DNA from: Candidatus Bipolaricaulis anaerobius
Lineage (GTDB): Bacteria; Bipolaricaulota; Bipolaricaulia; Bipolaricaulales; Bipolaricaulaceae
Direction of reading: 5' to 3'
Length of the DNA stretch: 64,000 nucleotides
NCBI RefSeq assembly: GCF_900465355.1
Contig: NZ_LS483254.1
Span: 496,001 to 560,000 of the forward strand
The notes beneath the pieces were generated by a model, which was not told the DNA's origin, made no database searches, and worked only from the letters and a program-made list of their open reading frames with translations. Made by a program: the position numbers and the translations under genes. Below are positions 33,855 through 42,180 of this stretch, piece after piece (positions within the stretch are counted from its first letter, which is position 1; every line of letters starts with the position of its first letter).

Positions 33855-34514
33855 ATGAACCAGGATAGGCACGTGCGGAGCCGGTGGTGGGGACTTGCGC
33901 TTGCGGCGATGGGCCTCGCGCTCACCGGGTGTGGCCTCCTCGACCTCCTGCCGGAGCTGCCCCCGGATCAGGCCCCGACCGGGGTCGCGGCGTCTCTGGG
34001 CCAGTTCGAGGACCGAATCGAGATCTCGTGGACCGCTGTGGCAGGGGCGACCACCTACCGCGTATTCCGCGCCGAAAGCGCAGAGGGGACGGGCGTCCTC
34101 ATCGGAGAGACCCCGTCCCTGGTCTACAGCGATCCGATGGGGGCAGCCGACTGGGGGCACCTCTACTGGTACCAGGTCGCGGCATGCAACTCCGCGGGGT
34201 GCGGGCCCCGGTCGCCTTCTGTCCCCGGCTACGCGGGCTACCTCCCCGCCCCGACCGGCGTCCAGGCGAGCCAGATCTACGCCGATAGGATCGTCGTCAC
34301 ATGGGATCCAGTGCCCGGCGCCACTTACTACCAGGTGTACCGGGATGTGACCCCGGACGGGGAGTTCGAGATCGTGGCGAACAACGTCACCGCGACGTCG
34401 TTTGAGGATCGGACGGCGGTGCCCGGGACCTTGTACTACTACCGCGTGAGGGCCTGCCACGCCACGGGCGGTAGCGCGCTCTCCCAACCCGCCCCCGGCC
34501 GCCGCGTGCGCTAG
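33855..34514 (+). CDS. Lipoprotein with two fibronectin type III domains
   Basis: A 219-residue exported lipoprotein. The signal peptide ends in the lipobox LTGC with C26 as the lipidated cysteine. Two Fn3 repeats follow: about 38-125 (PTGVAASLGQ to SAGCGPRS) and about 130-215 (PTGVQASQIYADRIVVTWDP onward). Each carries the W and Y core residues (ISWTAVAGATTYRVFR; VTWDPVPGATYYQVYR). A role in surface adhesion or carbohydrate/protein binding is likely; the partner is unknown. It ends 50 bases before pgsA. Confidence 0.82.
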   Translation: MNQDRHVRSRWWGLALAAMGLALTGCGLLDLLPELPPDQAPTGVAASLGQFEDRIEISWTAVAGATTYRVFRAESAEGTGVLIGETPSLVYSDPMGAADWGHLYWYQVAACNSAGCGPRSPSVPGYAGYLPAPTGVQASQIYADRIVVTWDPVPGATYYQVYRDVTPDGEFEIVANNVTATSFEDRTAVPGTLYYYRVRACHATGGSALSQPAPGRRVR

Positions 34515-34528
34515 GCTCGCCCGGGCGG

Positions 34529-34557
34529 TTGGCCTCCCCCGCGAGCGAGGGTACCAT
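34529..34557 (+). promoter_or_regulatory. Predicted leaderless promoter for pgsA
   Basis: TTGGCC (34529-34534), 17-base spacer, TACCAT (34552-34557), then 7 bases to ATG 34565. Confidence 0.55.
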
Positions 34558-34564
34558 GCTGGGG

Positions 34565-35101
34565 ATGACGCTCGCCAATGCCCTCACCACGCTGCGGGGG
34601 CTGCTCGCGGTGCCCACCGTAATCGCTGTCCTGGGCGGCCACTGGCAGGCCGCCCTCATCCTGTTCCTGGTCGCGCTGGCGACGGACATCCTCGACGGCT
34701 GGGTAGCGCGGAAGGGCCATCAGGTCACGATCGTGGGCCAACTCCTCGATCCCCTGGTGGACAAGGCATTCTACCTCGCCCTCTTCTCCGCCCTCGCCGT
34801 GGTGGGTCGGATCCCGTACTTCGGGTTGGGCCTGTTCGCTTTTCCCCAGCTCGGACTGGCGGTGGGGGCCCTCGTTCTGTGGCAACGGCGACAGGAGTTC
34901 GTGGCGGAGTGGCCCGGGAAGGCCGCGGCCGGGCTCACTGCGCTCGCGGCCGGCCTCCTCCTCCTCTCCCCCCGTACGATCGGCGTGTTCTGGGGCGCGG
35001 TGGGGGGACAGTTCATCGCGGGGGTGTACTACCTCATCCGCCGAACCACGACGCGAACTCCGGCGGAGGTTCCGCCTCGCACTCCATCCATGCCCCGCTA
35101 G
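34565..35101 (+). CDS. pgsA: CDP-alcohol phosphatidyltransferase, PgsA-like
   Basis: Makes phosphatidylglycerol phosphate from CDP-diacylglycerol and glycerol 3-phosphate in anionic phospholipid synthesis. The 178-residue membrane protein has the complete motif D-x2-DG-x2-AR-x8-G-x3-D-x3-D at residues 41-66 (DILDGWVARKG and GQLLDPLVDK). The N-terminus MTLANALTTLRGLLAVPTV is typical. ATG at 34565 lies 7 bases after a TACCAT -10 box; an ATG at 34556 overlaps that box and is less likely. It converges with, and overlaps by 68 bases, the pseudouridine synthase gene. Confidence 0.85.
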   Translation: MTLANALTTLRGLLAVPTVIAVLGGHWQAALILFLVALATDILDGWVARKGHQVTIVGQLLDPLVDKAFYLALFSALAVVGRIPYFGLGLFAFPQLGLAVGALVLWQRRQEFVAEWPGKAAAGLTALAAGLLLLSPRTIGVFWGAVGGQFIAGVYYLIRRTTTRTPAEVPPRTPSMPR

Positions 35102-35918
35102 CGGGGTGGCGGAACCCAAGCCGCCACGCGTGGAGGAGCAGCGGTCCCCCTCCCCTCCCGTAGAGGGGATCGCCGACGACGGGGTGCCCGATCGTCGCCA
35201 GGTGGACCCGAATCTGGTGGGTCCGTCCCGTGCGGGGCCGGACGACGAGCAGGGCCTCGTCCTCCCGCCGGCCGAGGACGGAGAACTCGGTGTGGGCGTC
35301 CTTCGCCCCCCCGATGCGCATCCGCCATGGTCGGGCGCCATCGCGCCCGATCCGCCCGGCGATGGTCCCCTCGTCCACCGCGAGGGCCCCGTGCACGACC
35401 GCGAGGTACTCCTTGTTCACCGTGCGCGCCCGGAACTGCGCGATCAGCCCCTCCAGCGCAACCGGGGTCTTCGCCACCACGAGGGCCCCCGTCGTGGCGG
35501 CGTCCAACCGATGGACCACCCCCGGCCGGTTGGGGGCAGCGGGGGCAAGGGGCCCTCGGGCGAGGAGGATGGACACCACCGACACCGTGGTCCCAGGCCC
35601 TCCCGGGTGCACGGGGAGCCCGCGCGGCTTGTTGACCACGATCAGATCACTGTCTTCGTACAGGACGGGGATCGCAGCCGGGGTGGGGACGATCCCCGGC
35701 CCGCTCCAGGTCACCTCGATCTCCTCTCCGGCCCTCAGCCGGCGCGACCGGGAGGGCGTCCTTCCTCCGATGTGGACCGCTTCGCTCGCGATGAGTGACT
35801 GGGCCTGGGATCGGGGGATCGCCAGCCGGCGCGCGAGCAGCCGGTCCAGCCTCTCCCCGTCCTCGCCCTCCCCCACGAGGATGCGATCTCTACGAATTCC
35901 GCTCGTTGTGTCCGTCAC
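35034..35918 (-). CDS. RluD/RluA-family 23S rRNA pseudouridine synthase
   Basis: A 294-residue enzyme with an N-terminal S4 RNA-binding domain (about 20-75, RLDRLLARRLAIPRSQAQSL) and a PseudoU_synth_2 catalytic domain. HRLD at 136-139 holds the catalytic Asp139, followed by AATTGALVV. RTGRTHQIRVHLATIGHPVV is also diagnostic. Relatives modify U1911/1915/1917 of 23S rRNA; the exact target is not certain. GTG at 35918 is preferred because TATACT ends 8 bases upstream. The promoter's -10 overlaps that of rimP. Confidence 0.9.
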   Translation of the reverse strand: MTDTTSGIRRDRILVGEGEDGERLDRLLARRLAIPRSQAQSLIASEAVHIGGRTPSRSRRLRAGEEIEVTWSGPGIVPTPAAIPVLYEDSDLIVVNKPRGLPVHPGGPGTTVSVVSILLARGPLAPAAPNRPGVVHRLDAATTGALVVAKTPVALEGLIAQFRARTVNKEYLAVVHGALAVDEGTIAGRIGRDGARPWRMRIGGAKDAHTEFSVLGRREDEALLVVRPRTGRTHQIRVHLATIGHPVVGDPLYGRGGGPLLLHAWRLGFRHPASGAWMECEAEPPPEFASWFGG

Positions 35919-35934
35919 TGACGGCAAGTATAAT
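35906..35934 (+). promoter_or_regulatory. Predicted leaderless promoter for rimP-nusA
   Basis: TTGTGT (35906-35911), 17-base spacer, consensus TATAAT (35929-35934), then 7 bases to the rimP ATG at 35942. Confidence 0.65.
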
Positions 35935-35955
35935 CCTCAACATGGAGGGGGTTCA
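35927..35955 (-). promoter_or_regulatory. Predicted leaderless promoter for the rluD-like gene
   Basis: On the minus strand, TATACT (35927-35932) ends 8 bases before GTG 35918. TGAACC lies 17 bases upstream at 35950-35955. The -10 overlaps the rimP -10 by four bases, so the two promoters are mutually exclusive for polymerase. Confidence 0.5.
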
Positions 35956-36400
35956 GGAAAAGCTCGATGCACTCGTGCACCAAGGCGCGGCCGCGGCCGA
36001 CCTGGAGGTGTACCACTGGGAGCTCCGCCGGGCCGGGGCCCGGGTCTACCTCACCGTGCAGGTGGATCGTCCCGGGGGCGTGACGGTGGACGACTGCGCC
36101 CGCGCCAACCGGGCGATCGGTGCCCTGTTGGATGAGGCCGATCCCTTGCCCTCGTCCTACCTCCTCGAGGTATCGTCCCCGGGCCTGGAGCGTGGGCTGT
36201 GGGAGCCGCGCCACTACGCCCAGGCGGTAGGGAAGCTCGTTCACATCAAATTGAGACCGGAAGGGACCCAGCGCGGGCGGCTCGTCCGCGCGACCGCGGA
36301 GGCGGTCACCGTCGAGAGCGATGGCGTGGAGGTCGCGATCCCGTTCGCGCGGATCACGGGTGCCCGCCTCGTGTACGAAGGGGAACAGGGGCGGCGATGA
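35942..36400 (+). CDS. rimP: Ribosome maturation factor
   Basis: A 152-residue factor for 30S assembly. The RimP N-terminal pattern is YHWELRRAGARVYLTVQVDR followed by GGVTVDDCARANRAIGALLD, and SSYLLEVSSPGLERGLW is the most conserved stretch. The C-terminal SH3-like strand region follows. It overlaps nusA by 4 bases (ATGA), the usual rimP-nusA order. The ATG sits 7 bases after TATAAT with no Shine-Dalgarno motif, so the mRNA is probably leaderless. Confidence 0.94.
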   Translation: MEGVQEKLDALVHQGAAAADLEVYHWELRRAGARVYLTVQVDRPGGVTVDDCARANRAIGALLDEADPLPSSYLLEVSSPGLERGLWEPRHYAQAVGKLVHIKLRPEGTQRGRLVRATAEAVTVESDGVEVAIPFARITGARLVYEGEQGRR

Positions 36401-37344
36401 ACGTCGAGTTCCTGGAGGCGATTGAGGAGATGGCCCGCGCGCGCGGCCTTGACCGCGAGGTCGCGTTCGTCGCGATGGAGAAGGCCATTGCTGCTGCCTA
36501 CCAGGCTAAATTCGGGGGCGAGGAGCCGCCACCGGTGGAGATCGATCGGCGGTCGGGGGACGTCCGCGTCAATGGGGAGATCTTCGACCTCGTCCGGGAA
36601 CTGGGGCGCATCGAGTCCCGCCGCGCTGAGGACTTCTTCCGCCGGGAGATCCTCCGCCATCGGCGGGAGGGCCTCTACGAGATGTACGCCTCCCGGATCG
36701 GGGAGATCCTGAACGGGTTCGTTCATCGGTTTGAAGGCCGCGATGTGTGGATCAACTTGGGCGAGGTGGAGGCGCTGCTCCCGAGCGAGGAGCGGATGCC
36801 CACCGAACGGTACGTCCCTGGCCGTCGGCTGCGCACCTACCTCTACCGCGTGGAGAAGCTCCAAGGCGATCCGCGGATCTACGTGTCCCGGGCCCACCCC
36901 GATTTCGTGGCCAAGCTCCTCGCCCTCGAGGTGCCGGAGCTGGAACAGGGGATGCTCGAGGTGGTGAAGGTGGCCCGGGTGCCGGGCACGAAGTCGAAGG
37001 TCCTCGTGCGGGGGGTGGATCCCCGCATTGACCCGGTGGGGAGCTGCATCGGCCCCGGCGGGAGCCGGATCCGGGCCGTGAGCCGGGAGCTCTCCGGGGA
37101 GAAGGTGGACATCGTGCGCTGGAACGAGGATGTGCGGCAAGTGATCCGGGGGGCCCTTGCCCCAGCCAGCACGCTGGAGATCGAGCTCGACGAACCCGCC
37201 AAGAAGGCCGTCGTCACCGTGCCGGGGAGCGACATCTCACTCGCCATCGGTCGCGATGGACACAACGTGGAGCTCGCTGCCAAGCTCACCGGGTATGCCA
37301 TCACCATCCGCACGCCGTCCGGGGAACGCGCCCAAACCCGCTAA
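36397..37344 (+). CDS. nusA: Transcription termination/antitermination factor NusA
   Basis: A 315-residue NusA: N-terminal RNA-polymerase-binding domain (about 1-100), S1 domain (about 105-175, NGFVHRFEGRDVWINLGEVE) and two KH domains (about 185-315, DPVGSCIGPGGSRIRAV and SDISLAIGRDGHNVELAAKL). There is no acidic repeat C-terminus as in E. coli. It regulates pausing, termination and antitermination. It is coupled to rimP; the next gene probably starts inside its 3' end. Confidence 0.95.
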   Translation: MNVEFLEAIEEMARARGLDREVAFVAMEKAIAAAYQAKFGGEEPPPVEIDRRSGDVRVNGEIFDLVRELGRIESRRAEDFFRREILRHRREGLYEMYASRIGEILNGFVHRFEGRDVWINLGEVEALLPSEERMPTERYVPGRRLRTYLYRVEKLQGDPRIYVSRAHPDFVAKLLALEVPELEQGMLEVVKVARVPGTKSKVLVRGVDPRIDPVGSCIGPGGSRIRAVSRELSGEKVDIVRWNEDVRQVIRGALAPASTLEIELDEPAKKAVVTVPGSDISLAIGRDGHNVELAAKLTGYAITIRTPSGERAQTR

Positions 37345-40102
37345 GCCTCCCCGGCTGCGGGACCGACTGTTCGCGGCCCTCGCCACGGCCTCGACCCGTT
37401 GGCCGTGGCTCATCGTTGCCCTGTTCGTGGCCCTCGCGGCCATGTCCTACGTCTACGTCCGCGATTTTCGCATTCGCACGGACTACCTCGATCTCCTCCC
37501 CCAGCAGGATCCCCTTGTCGTCAAGTTCCAGTCCGTGGAAGAGGAGATCGCGAGCACGGATGTGATCGCGGTCCTCCTCACCCTCGTCTCCCCGCCGCCG
37601 GACATGGCCGAGCGCGAGCGGGCCCTCATCGCGGCCGCGGAGCGGGTGATCGGGGAGCTCGATCTGGGGCCGTCCTCGGATCTCATCTCCGCCTCGTACC
37701 GCGTTGGGGAAGGGATCGTTGTCCCCCCCGAGCTCCTCATCTTCCGAACCCTTTCTCCGGCTGAGCTCGAGCGGCTGCGGGAGATCGCCCGTGAGGTTCA
37801 ATCCCAGTTGCCGGCCCTTCCCCCGGCCCGATCGTTCGCGGAGATCCTGGCTACGGTCACCACCGCCGAGGCGACGGACCCCGCGGCGGTGCGGGCCGCG
37901 CTCAGCGAGCTCGTGGCCACCGGGCACGCCGCCCGGGATCTCCTGGAGGGGATCCTCGCGGGGCAAGAGCTGGTCGCGGAGGCCGCGACGATCGCCCGGG
38001 CCGTCAAGGACCGACCCGCCCCCCAGGAGAGAGGTGAGCCGATCCTGTCGCGGGACCGTAGCCGGCTGGTCCTCCAGATCTGGCCGTCCCGTCGGCCGAC
38101 GGAATCGCTTGAGTACAACCGGGCTGTCTCCGTCGCCGTGCAGGAGGCGGTCGCGCGTGCCCAGCTGGGGGACCTCGGGGTCGAGGCGGGGATCACCGGG
38201 GCCTACGCGATGACGGTGGAGGCGGAGGACACGATCCGCCAAGACATGAACCTCGTGACGATCATCTCCACGGCGGCGGTGTTCAGTTTGCTGTTTGCCA
38301 TCCTCCTCAAGCCGTCCCTGTGCCTGGCTGCCATCATCCCCATCACGCTCTCCGCCCTGTTCACCATGGCGTGGGCCAAGCTCGCGGTGGGGGGGTTCAA
38401 CCTCCTCACCGTGTTCCTGCCGGCGTTGGTCATCGGGCTGGGGGATGACTTCTGCATCCACATCCTCTCCCGGTACGTCGAGGAGCGGGCCCATGGGAAG
38501 GACGTGAAGGGGGCGCTTGCGATCGCCGTGCGCACGAAGGGGGGAGCGTGTTTCACGGCCGCGGCGACCATCGCCGGGGTATTCGGCTGTCTCCTCCTCT
38601 CCCATTCCCGCGCCCTGTGGGAGATGGGGGCGATCATGGCGGTGGGGATCCTGTTCCCGCTCGCCGGAGCCCTCCTCCTCACCCCGGCTCTGGTGGCGTT
38701 GACCGTGCGCGACCGCCGCCCCCCCCGGAAGCGGTCCCTGGGGTCCACGGCGCTCCTCCACTCCGCCTACCGCCGCTTCCTCCGCCTCCGGCCGGGCGTG
38801 GTCGCGGTCGGCCTGATCCTCACGGGATCCATCGTGTACCAGGCAACGCAGGTTCAGTTCAAGTTCGCGTCGAGCGATCTGGCCCCGGTCACCCCAGCGG
38901 TGACGGTGCTGTCCACCCTCAACCGTGAGTTTGCAAGCGAGGTCTGGCTCGGCGATTCGTTCCAGTTCTTCGTTGACCGGCCCGAGGATATCGCCCCGCT
39001 GGAGGAGGCGCTCGCCAGCCACCCCTTGGTCCAGGCCACGGTATCGGTGCGGGACCTCCTCCCCCAGGAGCTCCTCGGGGGCGAGATCTCGATCCTCAAC
39101 CTCCCCGTGGGCGAGGTGCGAAGCGGGGTGGAGGATCTCGGGGAGACGCTCGCCCGCTGGGATGCCACCCTCGGCGCGCTGCAGAACCTGATCGTTGACC
39201 TCGCCCAGCTGGAGTTCCTCGCCCTCCTCCAGGGGCGCCCGGCGTTGGCGGAGGCGCTTTCGGCGGGGAGCGATGATCTCATCGCGCTCCTGTGGGAGCT
39301 GGAGGGCGTGGATGCCCCGACCGAGCGGGCGCGACTCGAGGAGATCGCGGGGGATCTTGGGGCCCTCGAAGAGCTGGTGGCGAGGGTGACGGCCCTCCCC
39401 CCAGAGCCACAGCTCTTAGACCAGATCCTCGCCCTCCTCCCGGCGGAAGTGCGATCGCAGTATGGGACAAAAAACGGGCGGTACATCGTCGAGGCGAGGA
39501 TGGCGCCCACCCTCTACCAGGGCCGCAACCTCCAGGAGTTCCTCGACTGGGCGGATGGGCTCGGCGTGGAGCGCCTCGGGCTCCCGGAGGTCGGCGCCCG
39601 GCTCGAGGAGTACATGAAGCGGGACTTCCTCCTCTCCACTGTCCTCGCGGTGGTGATCATCTTCCTCCTCGTGTGGCACGACTTCCCGCGGCCCTCCGAG
39701 GCAGCCCTCGCTCTCGCCCCGTTGGCGATGGGCTATGTGTGGATGCTCGCCGGGATGACCCTCCTCGGGGTCCAGTTCAATTTCACCAACATCGCCATCT
39801 CCCCCCTCCTCATCGGGATTGGGATCGACAGCGCGGTGGTCCTCCTCCATCGGGTGGCCGAGGAACGCGCTGCGGGGGGGGATGCCGTGGCCCGTGCCGC
39901 GGCGACGACCGCCATCCCCATCGCGTTCAGCTCGCTGACGACGATGGCGACCTTCGCCGCGCTCCTCACCGCCCGCACCCCGGGGCTCCGCCTCCTCGGC
40001 ACCTCGGCCCTCCTCGGACTGGGGTTCACCCTCCTGTGGAGCCTGACGTTCCTCCCCGCTGCCGCCGCCCTGCTGGTTGAGAAAGAGGAACCGAAGGAAT
40101 AA
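37295..40102 (+). CDS. RND/MMPL-family transporter
   Basis: An inner-membrane protein of about 935 residues with two RND halves. Each half has an N-terminal membrane helix, a large extracytoplasmic domain and a block of five or six helices. VIGLGDDFCIHILSRYVEER and IGIGIDSAVVLLHRVAEERA are the paired motif-D-like segments with acidic residues in the membrane. It resembles HpnN/MMPL exporters of lipids or hopanoids. The start is uncertain: ATG 37295 overlaps nusA by 50 bases, and no ATG/GTG/TTG lies between it and the first helix. The long alpha-helical insert near 560-680 is unusual. Confidence 0.82.
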   Translation: MPSPSARRPGNAPKPAKPPRLRDRLFAALATASTRWPWLIVALFVALAAMSYVYVRDFRIRTDYLDLLPQQDPLVVKFQSVEEEIASTDVIAVLLTLVSPPPDMAERERALIAAAERVIGELDLGPSSDLISASYRVGEGIVVPPELLIFRTLSPAELERLREIAREVQSQLPALPPARSFAEILATVTTAEATDPAAVRAALSELVATGHAARDLLEGILAGQELVAEAATIARAVKDRPAPQERGEPILSRDRSRLVLQIWPSRRPTESLEYNRAVSVAVQEAVARAQLGDLGVEAGITGAYAMTVEAEDTIRQDMNLVTIISTAAVFSLLFAILLKPSLCLAAIIPITLSALFTMAWAKLAVGGFNLLTVFLPALVIGLGDDFCIHILSRYVEERAHGKDVKGALAIAVRTKGGACFTAAATIAGVFGCLLLSHSRALWEMGAIMAVGILFPLAGALLLTPALVALTVRDRRPPRKRSLGSTALLHSAYRRFLRLRPGVVAVGLILTGSIVYQATQVQFKFASSDLAPVTPAVTVLSTLNREFASEVWLGDSFQFFVDRPEDIAPLEEALASHPLVQATVSVRDLLPQELLGGEISILNLPVGEVRSGVEDLGETLARWDATLGALQNLIVDLAQLEFLALLQGRPALAEALSAGSDDLIALLWELEGVDAPTERARLEEIAGDLGALEELVARVTALPPEPQLLDQILALLPAEVRSQYGTKNGRYIVEARMAPTLYQGRNLQEFLDWADGLGVERLGLPEVGARLEEYMKRDFLLSTVLAVVIIFLLVWHDFPRPSEAALALAPLAMGYVWMLAGMTLLGVQFNFTNIAISPLLIGIGIDSAVVLLHRVAEERAAGGDAVARAAATTAIPIAFSSLTTMATFAALLTARTPGLRLLGTSALLGLGFTLLWSLTFLPAAAALLVEKEEPKE

Positions 40103-40130
40103 AGTGCTCTCTACCGAAGGAGAAGATCGT

Positions 40131-41750
40131 ATGGCCTGGATCGGTTGGCTGGGAGCTGTGGTGTGGGCCGTGCCGGCGTGGGCGCAAGCCCAGGCCGCGA
40201 AGGCGCCTGTCCAGCCGGGCGCGCCCTTCCCCTGGCTCTCCATTGGGATCGCCCTCGCCGCCCTTGCCGTCGGGGTAGCGCTCGGGCTCCTCTTCGCCCG
40301 CCTCCGCCACCGCCACGTGAACCGCCGGGCCGAGGTGATCCTGAGCGAGGCCCGCGGGGAAGCGGAACGGGTTCACCGGGAGCGACTCCTCCTCACCCAG
40401 CACGAGATCGAGGAGCTCAGGGAGCGAGAGGAAGAGCGCCTGCGCAAGAAGGAGGCCGAGCTCGCCCAGCTCGAGGAACGCCTCCGCCAGCGCGAGGACC
40501 GGATGGAGAAGAAGGTCCAGTACCTGGAGACGATCGAGGCCTCGATCCGCCAGGACGAGGCGGAGGTTGCCCACCTCCTCGAGACCGGCCGCCAGCTCCT
40601 CGCCGAGGAGCGGGCGCTTTTGGAGCGGCTGAGCGGGCTCACGGAGGAGGAGGCCAAAGAGTACCTTCTGAAGCTTGTGGAGGCGGAGTCGGAGCGGTAC
40701 TTCGCCCGCAAGATCAGCGAGGTGGAGCGGCGCACGACCCAGGAGGCGGAGCGCCGGGCTCGTCGCATCCTCGCCAATGCTGTGCAGCGCTACGCCCTCG
40801 ACTACGCGGAGGAGGCCACGGTCACCACCGTCCCCCTCCCCAGCGACGAGTACAAGGGACGCATCATCGGGCGGGACGGGCGCAACATCCGGGCGTTCGA
40901 GGCCCTGACAGGGATCGAGGTCCTCGTGGACGACACGCCGGAGGCGGTCGTCCTGTCCTCATTCCACCCCGTGCGGAGGGAAGTGGCCCGCATCGCCCTG
41001 GAGAAGCTCCTCGAGGACGGGCGGATCCACCCCGCCCGGATCGAGGAGACGGTGCGCAAGGCAAAGGACCGCGTGGAGGAGGCGATCCTCGAGGCGGGGG
41101 AGAAGGCCGCCTTTGAGGTGGGGATCGAACTCCCGAGCGACCTCATCCAGCTCCTGGGCCGCCTCCACTTCCGGACAAGCTACGGCCAGAACCAGCTCCA
41201 GCATGCGCTCGAGGTGAGCTTCCTTGCCCGGCTCCTTGCCGAGGAGATCGGGATCGACCCCAAGCCCGCCAAGCGGGCGGGGCTCCTCCACGACATCGGG
41301 AAAGCGGTGGACCACGACGTGGAAGGGCCGCACGCCCTCATCGGGGCCGATCTGGCCCGGCGGGCGGGGGAGCCATGGCCGATCGTGAACGCGATCGCTG
41401 CCCACCACGGCCAGGCGGAGCCGGCGACCGTGACCGCGGTCCTCGTCCAGGCCGCGGATACCCTGTCCGCGGCCCGCCCCGGGGCGCGCCAGGAGACCTA
41501 CGAACGGTACTGCCAGCGGCTGGAGGAGCTGGAGAAGATCGCGTCCGCCTATCCCCTGGTGAAGGAGGCCTACGCCATTCAGGCGGGGCGGGAGGTGCGG
41601 GTGATCGTGCGGCCGGAGAAGACGACGGATGACATGGCGGCGAAGCTTGCGTATGATATCGCGCGCCGGATTGAGGAGCAGGTGCAGTACCCCGGGGAGA
41701 TCAAGGTGACCGTCATCCGTCAGGCTCAATTTGTGGACACGGCCCGCTAA
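40131..41750 (+). CDS. rny: Ribonuclease Y
   Basis: Membrane-anchored endoribonuclease that starts mRNA decay, 539 residues. In order: an N-terminal hydrophobic segment that looks like a cleavable signal peptide (MAWIGWLGAVVWAVPAWAQA), a second membrane helix at about 33-56, a coiled coil at about 60-215, a KH domain (EYKGRIIGRDGRNIRAFEAL) and an HD domain (GLLHDIGKAVDHDVEGPHAL). The double N-terminal hydrophobic segment is odd; B. subtilis RNase Y has one. ATG 40131 follows AAGGAG. spoVS follows after 9 bases. Confidence 0.94.
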   Translation: MAWIGWLGAVVWAVPAWAQAQAAKAPVQPGAPFPWLSIGIALAALAVGVALGLLFARLRHRHVNRRAEVILSEARGEAERVHRERLLLTQHEIEELREREEERLRKKEAELAQLEERLRQREDRMEKKVQYLETIEASIRQDEAEVAHLLETGRQLLAEERALLERLSGLTEEEAKEYLLKLVEAESERYFARKISEVERRTTQEAERRARRILANAVQRYALDYAEEATVTTVPLPSDEYKGRIIGRDGRNIRAFEALTGIEVLVDDTPEAVVLSSFHPVRREVARIALEKLLEDGRIHPARIEETVRKAKDRVEEAILEAGEKAAFEVGIELPSDLIQLLGRLHFRTSYGQNQLQHALEVSFLARLLAEEIGIDPKPAKRAGLLHDIGKAVDHDVEGPHALIGADLARRAGEPWPIVNAIAAHHGQAEPATVTAVLVQAADTLSAARPGARQETYERYCQRLEELEKIASAYPLVKEAYAIQAGREVRVIVRPEKTTDDMAAKLAYDIARRIEEQVQYPGEIKVTVIRQAQFVDTAR

Positions 41751-41759
41751 GGAGGAACG

Positions 41760-42107
41760 GTGAACGTTCTCAAGATCGCAGCGACCTCAGCAGCCAGCCT
41801 CGCCGCCGGGGCGGTGGCGAACACGTTCCGCGAAGAGGGGATCGCTGAGCTGCAGGCCATCGGCCCCAAGGCGGTGAACCAGGCGGTGAAGTGCATCGCC
41901 ATCGCCCGAGGGTACGTCGCCTCCAGCGGGGTGGACCTGTACTTCGTCCCCTCGTTCGTGGAGGTGGACGTGAGCGACGAGACGAGGACCGGTATCCGGT
42001 TCACCGTCCGGTCGCGAACCCCGGTGCCGATCCTCCGCCCCCGCCGCAAGGAGGCCCCTCCTTCTCCCCCGGAGCCGCGCCAGACGGGAGAGTGGAACGA
42101 CATTTGA
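41760..42107 (+). CDS. spoVS: SpoVS-family protein
   Basis: A 115-residue Alba-like small protein. VLKIAATSAASLAAGAVANT and IGPKAVNQAVKCIAIARGYV match the SpoVS family nearly end to end. A proline-rich tail of about 25 residues is extra. In Bacillus SpoVS affects sporulation, but the family is widespread in non-sporulators and is often next to rny, as here, which suggests a role linked to RNA metabolism. GTG start has AAGGAGG 6 bases upstream. Confidence 0.9.
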   Translation: MNVLKIAATSAASLAAGAVANTFREEGIAELQAIGPKAVNQAVKCIAIARGYVASSGVDLYFVPSFVEVDVSDETRTGIRFTVRSRTPVPILRPRRKEAPPSPPEPRQTGEWNDI

Positions 42108-42180
42108 TCCCTACGTGCGCGGGATCGGGCGGACGGGGAGGAAGGCGCGTGACCAAGGACGGGCAGGGGGATAAGAATCC

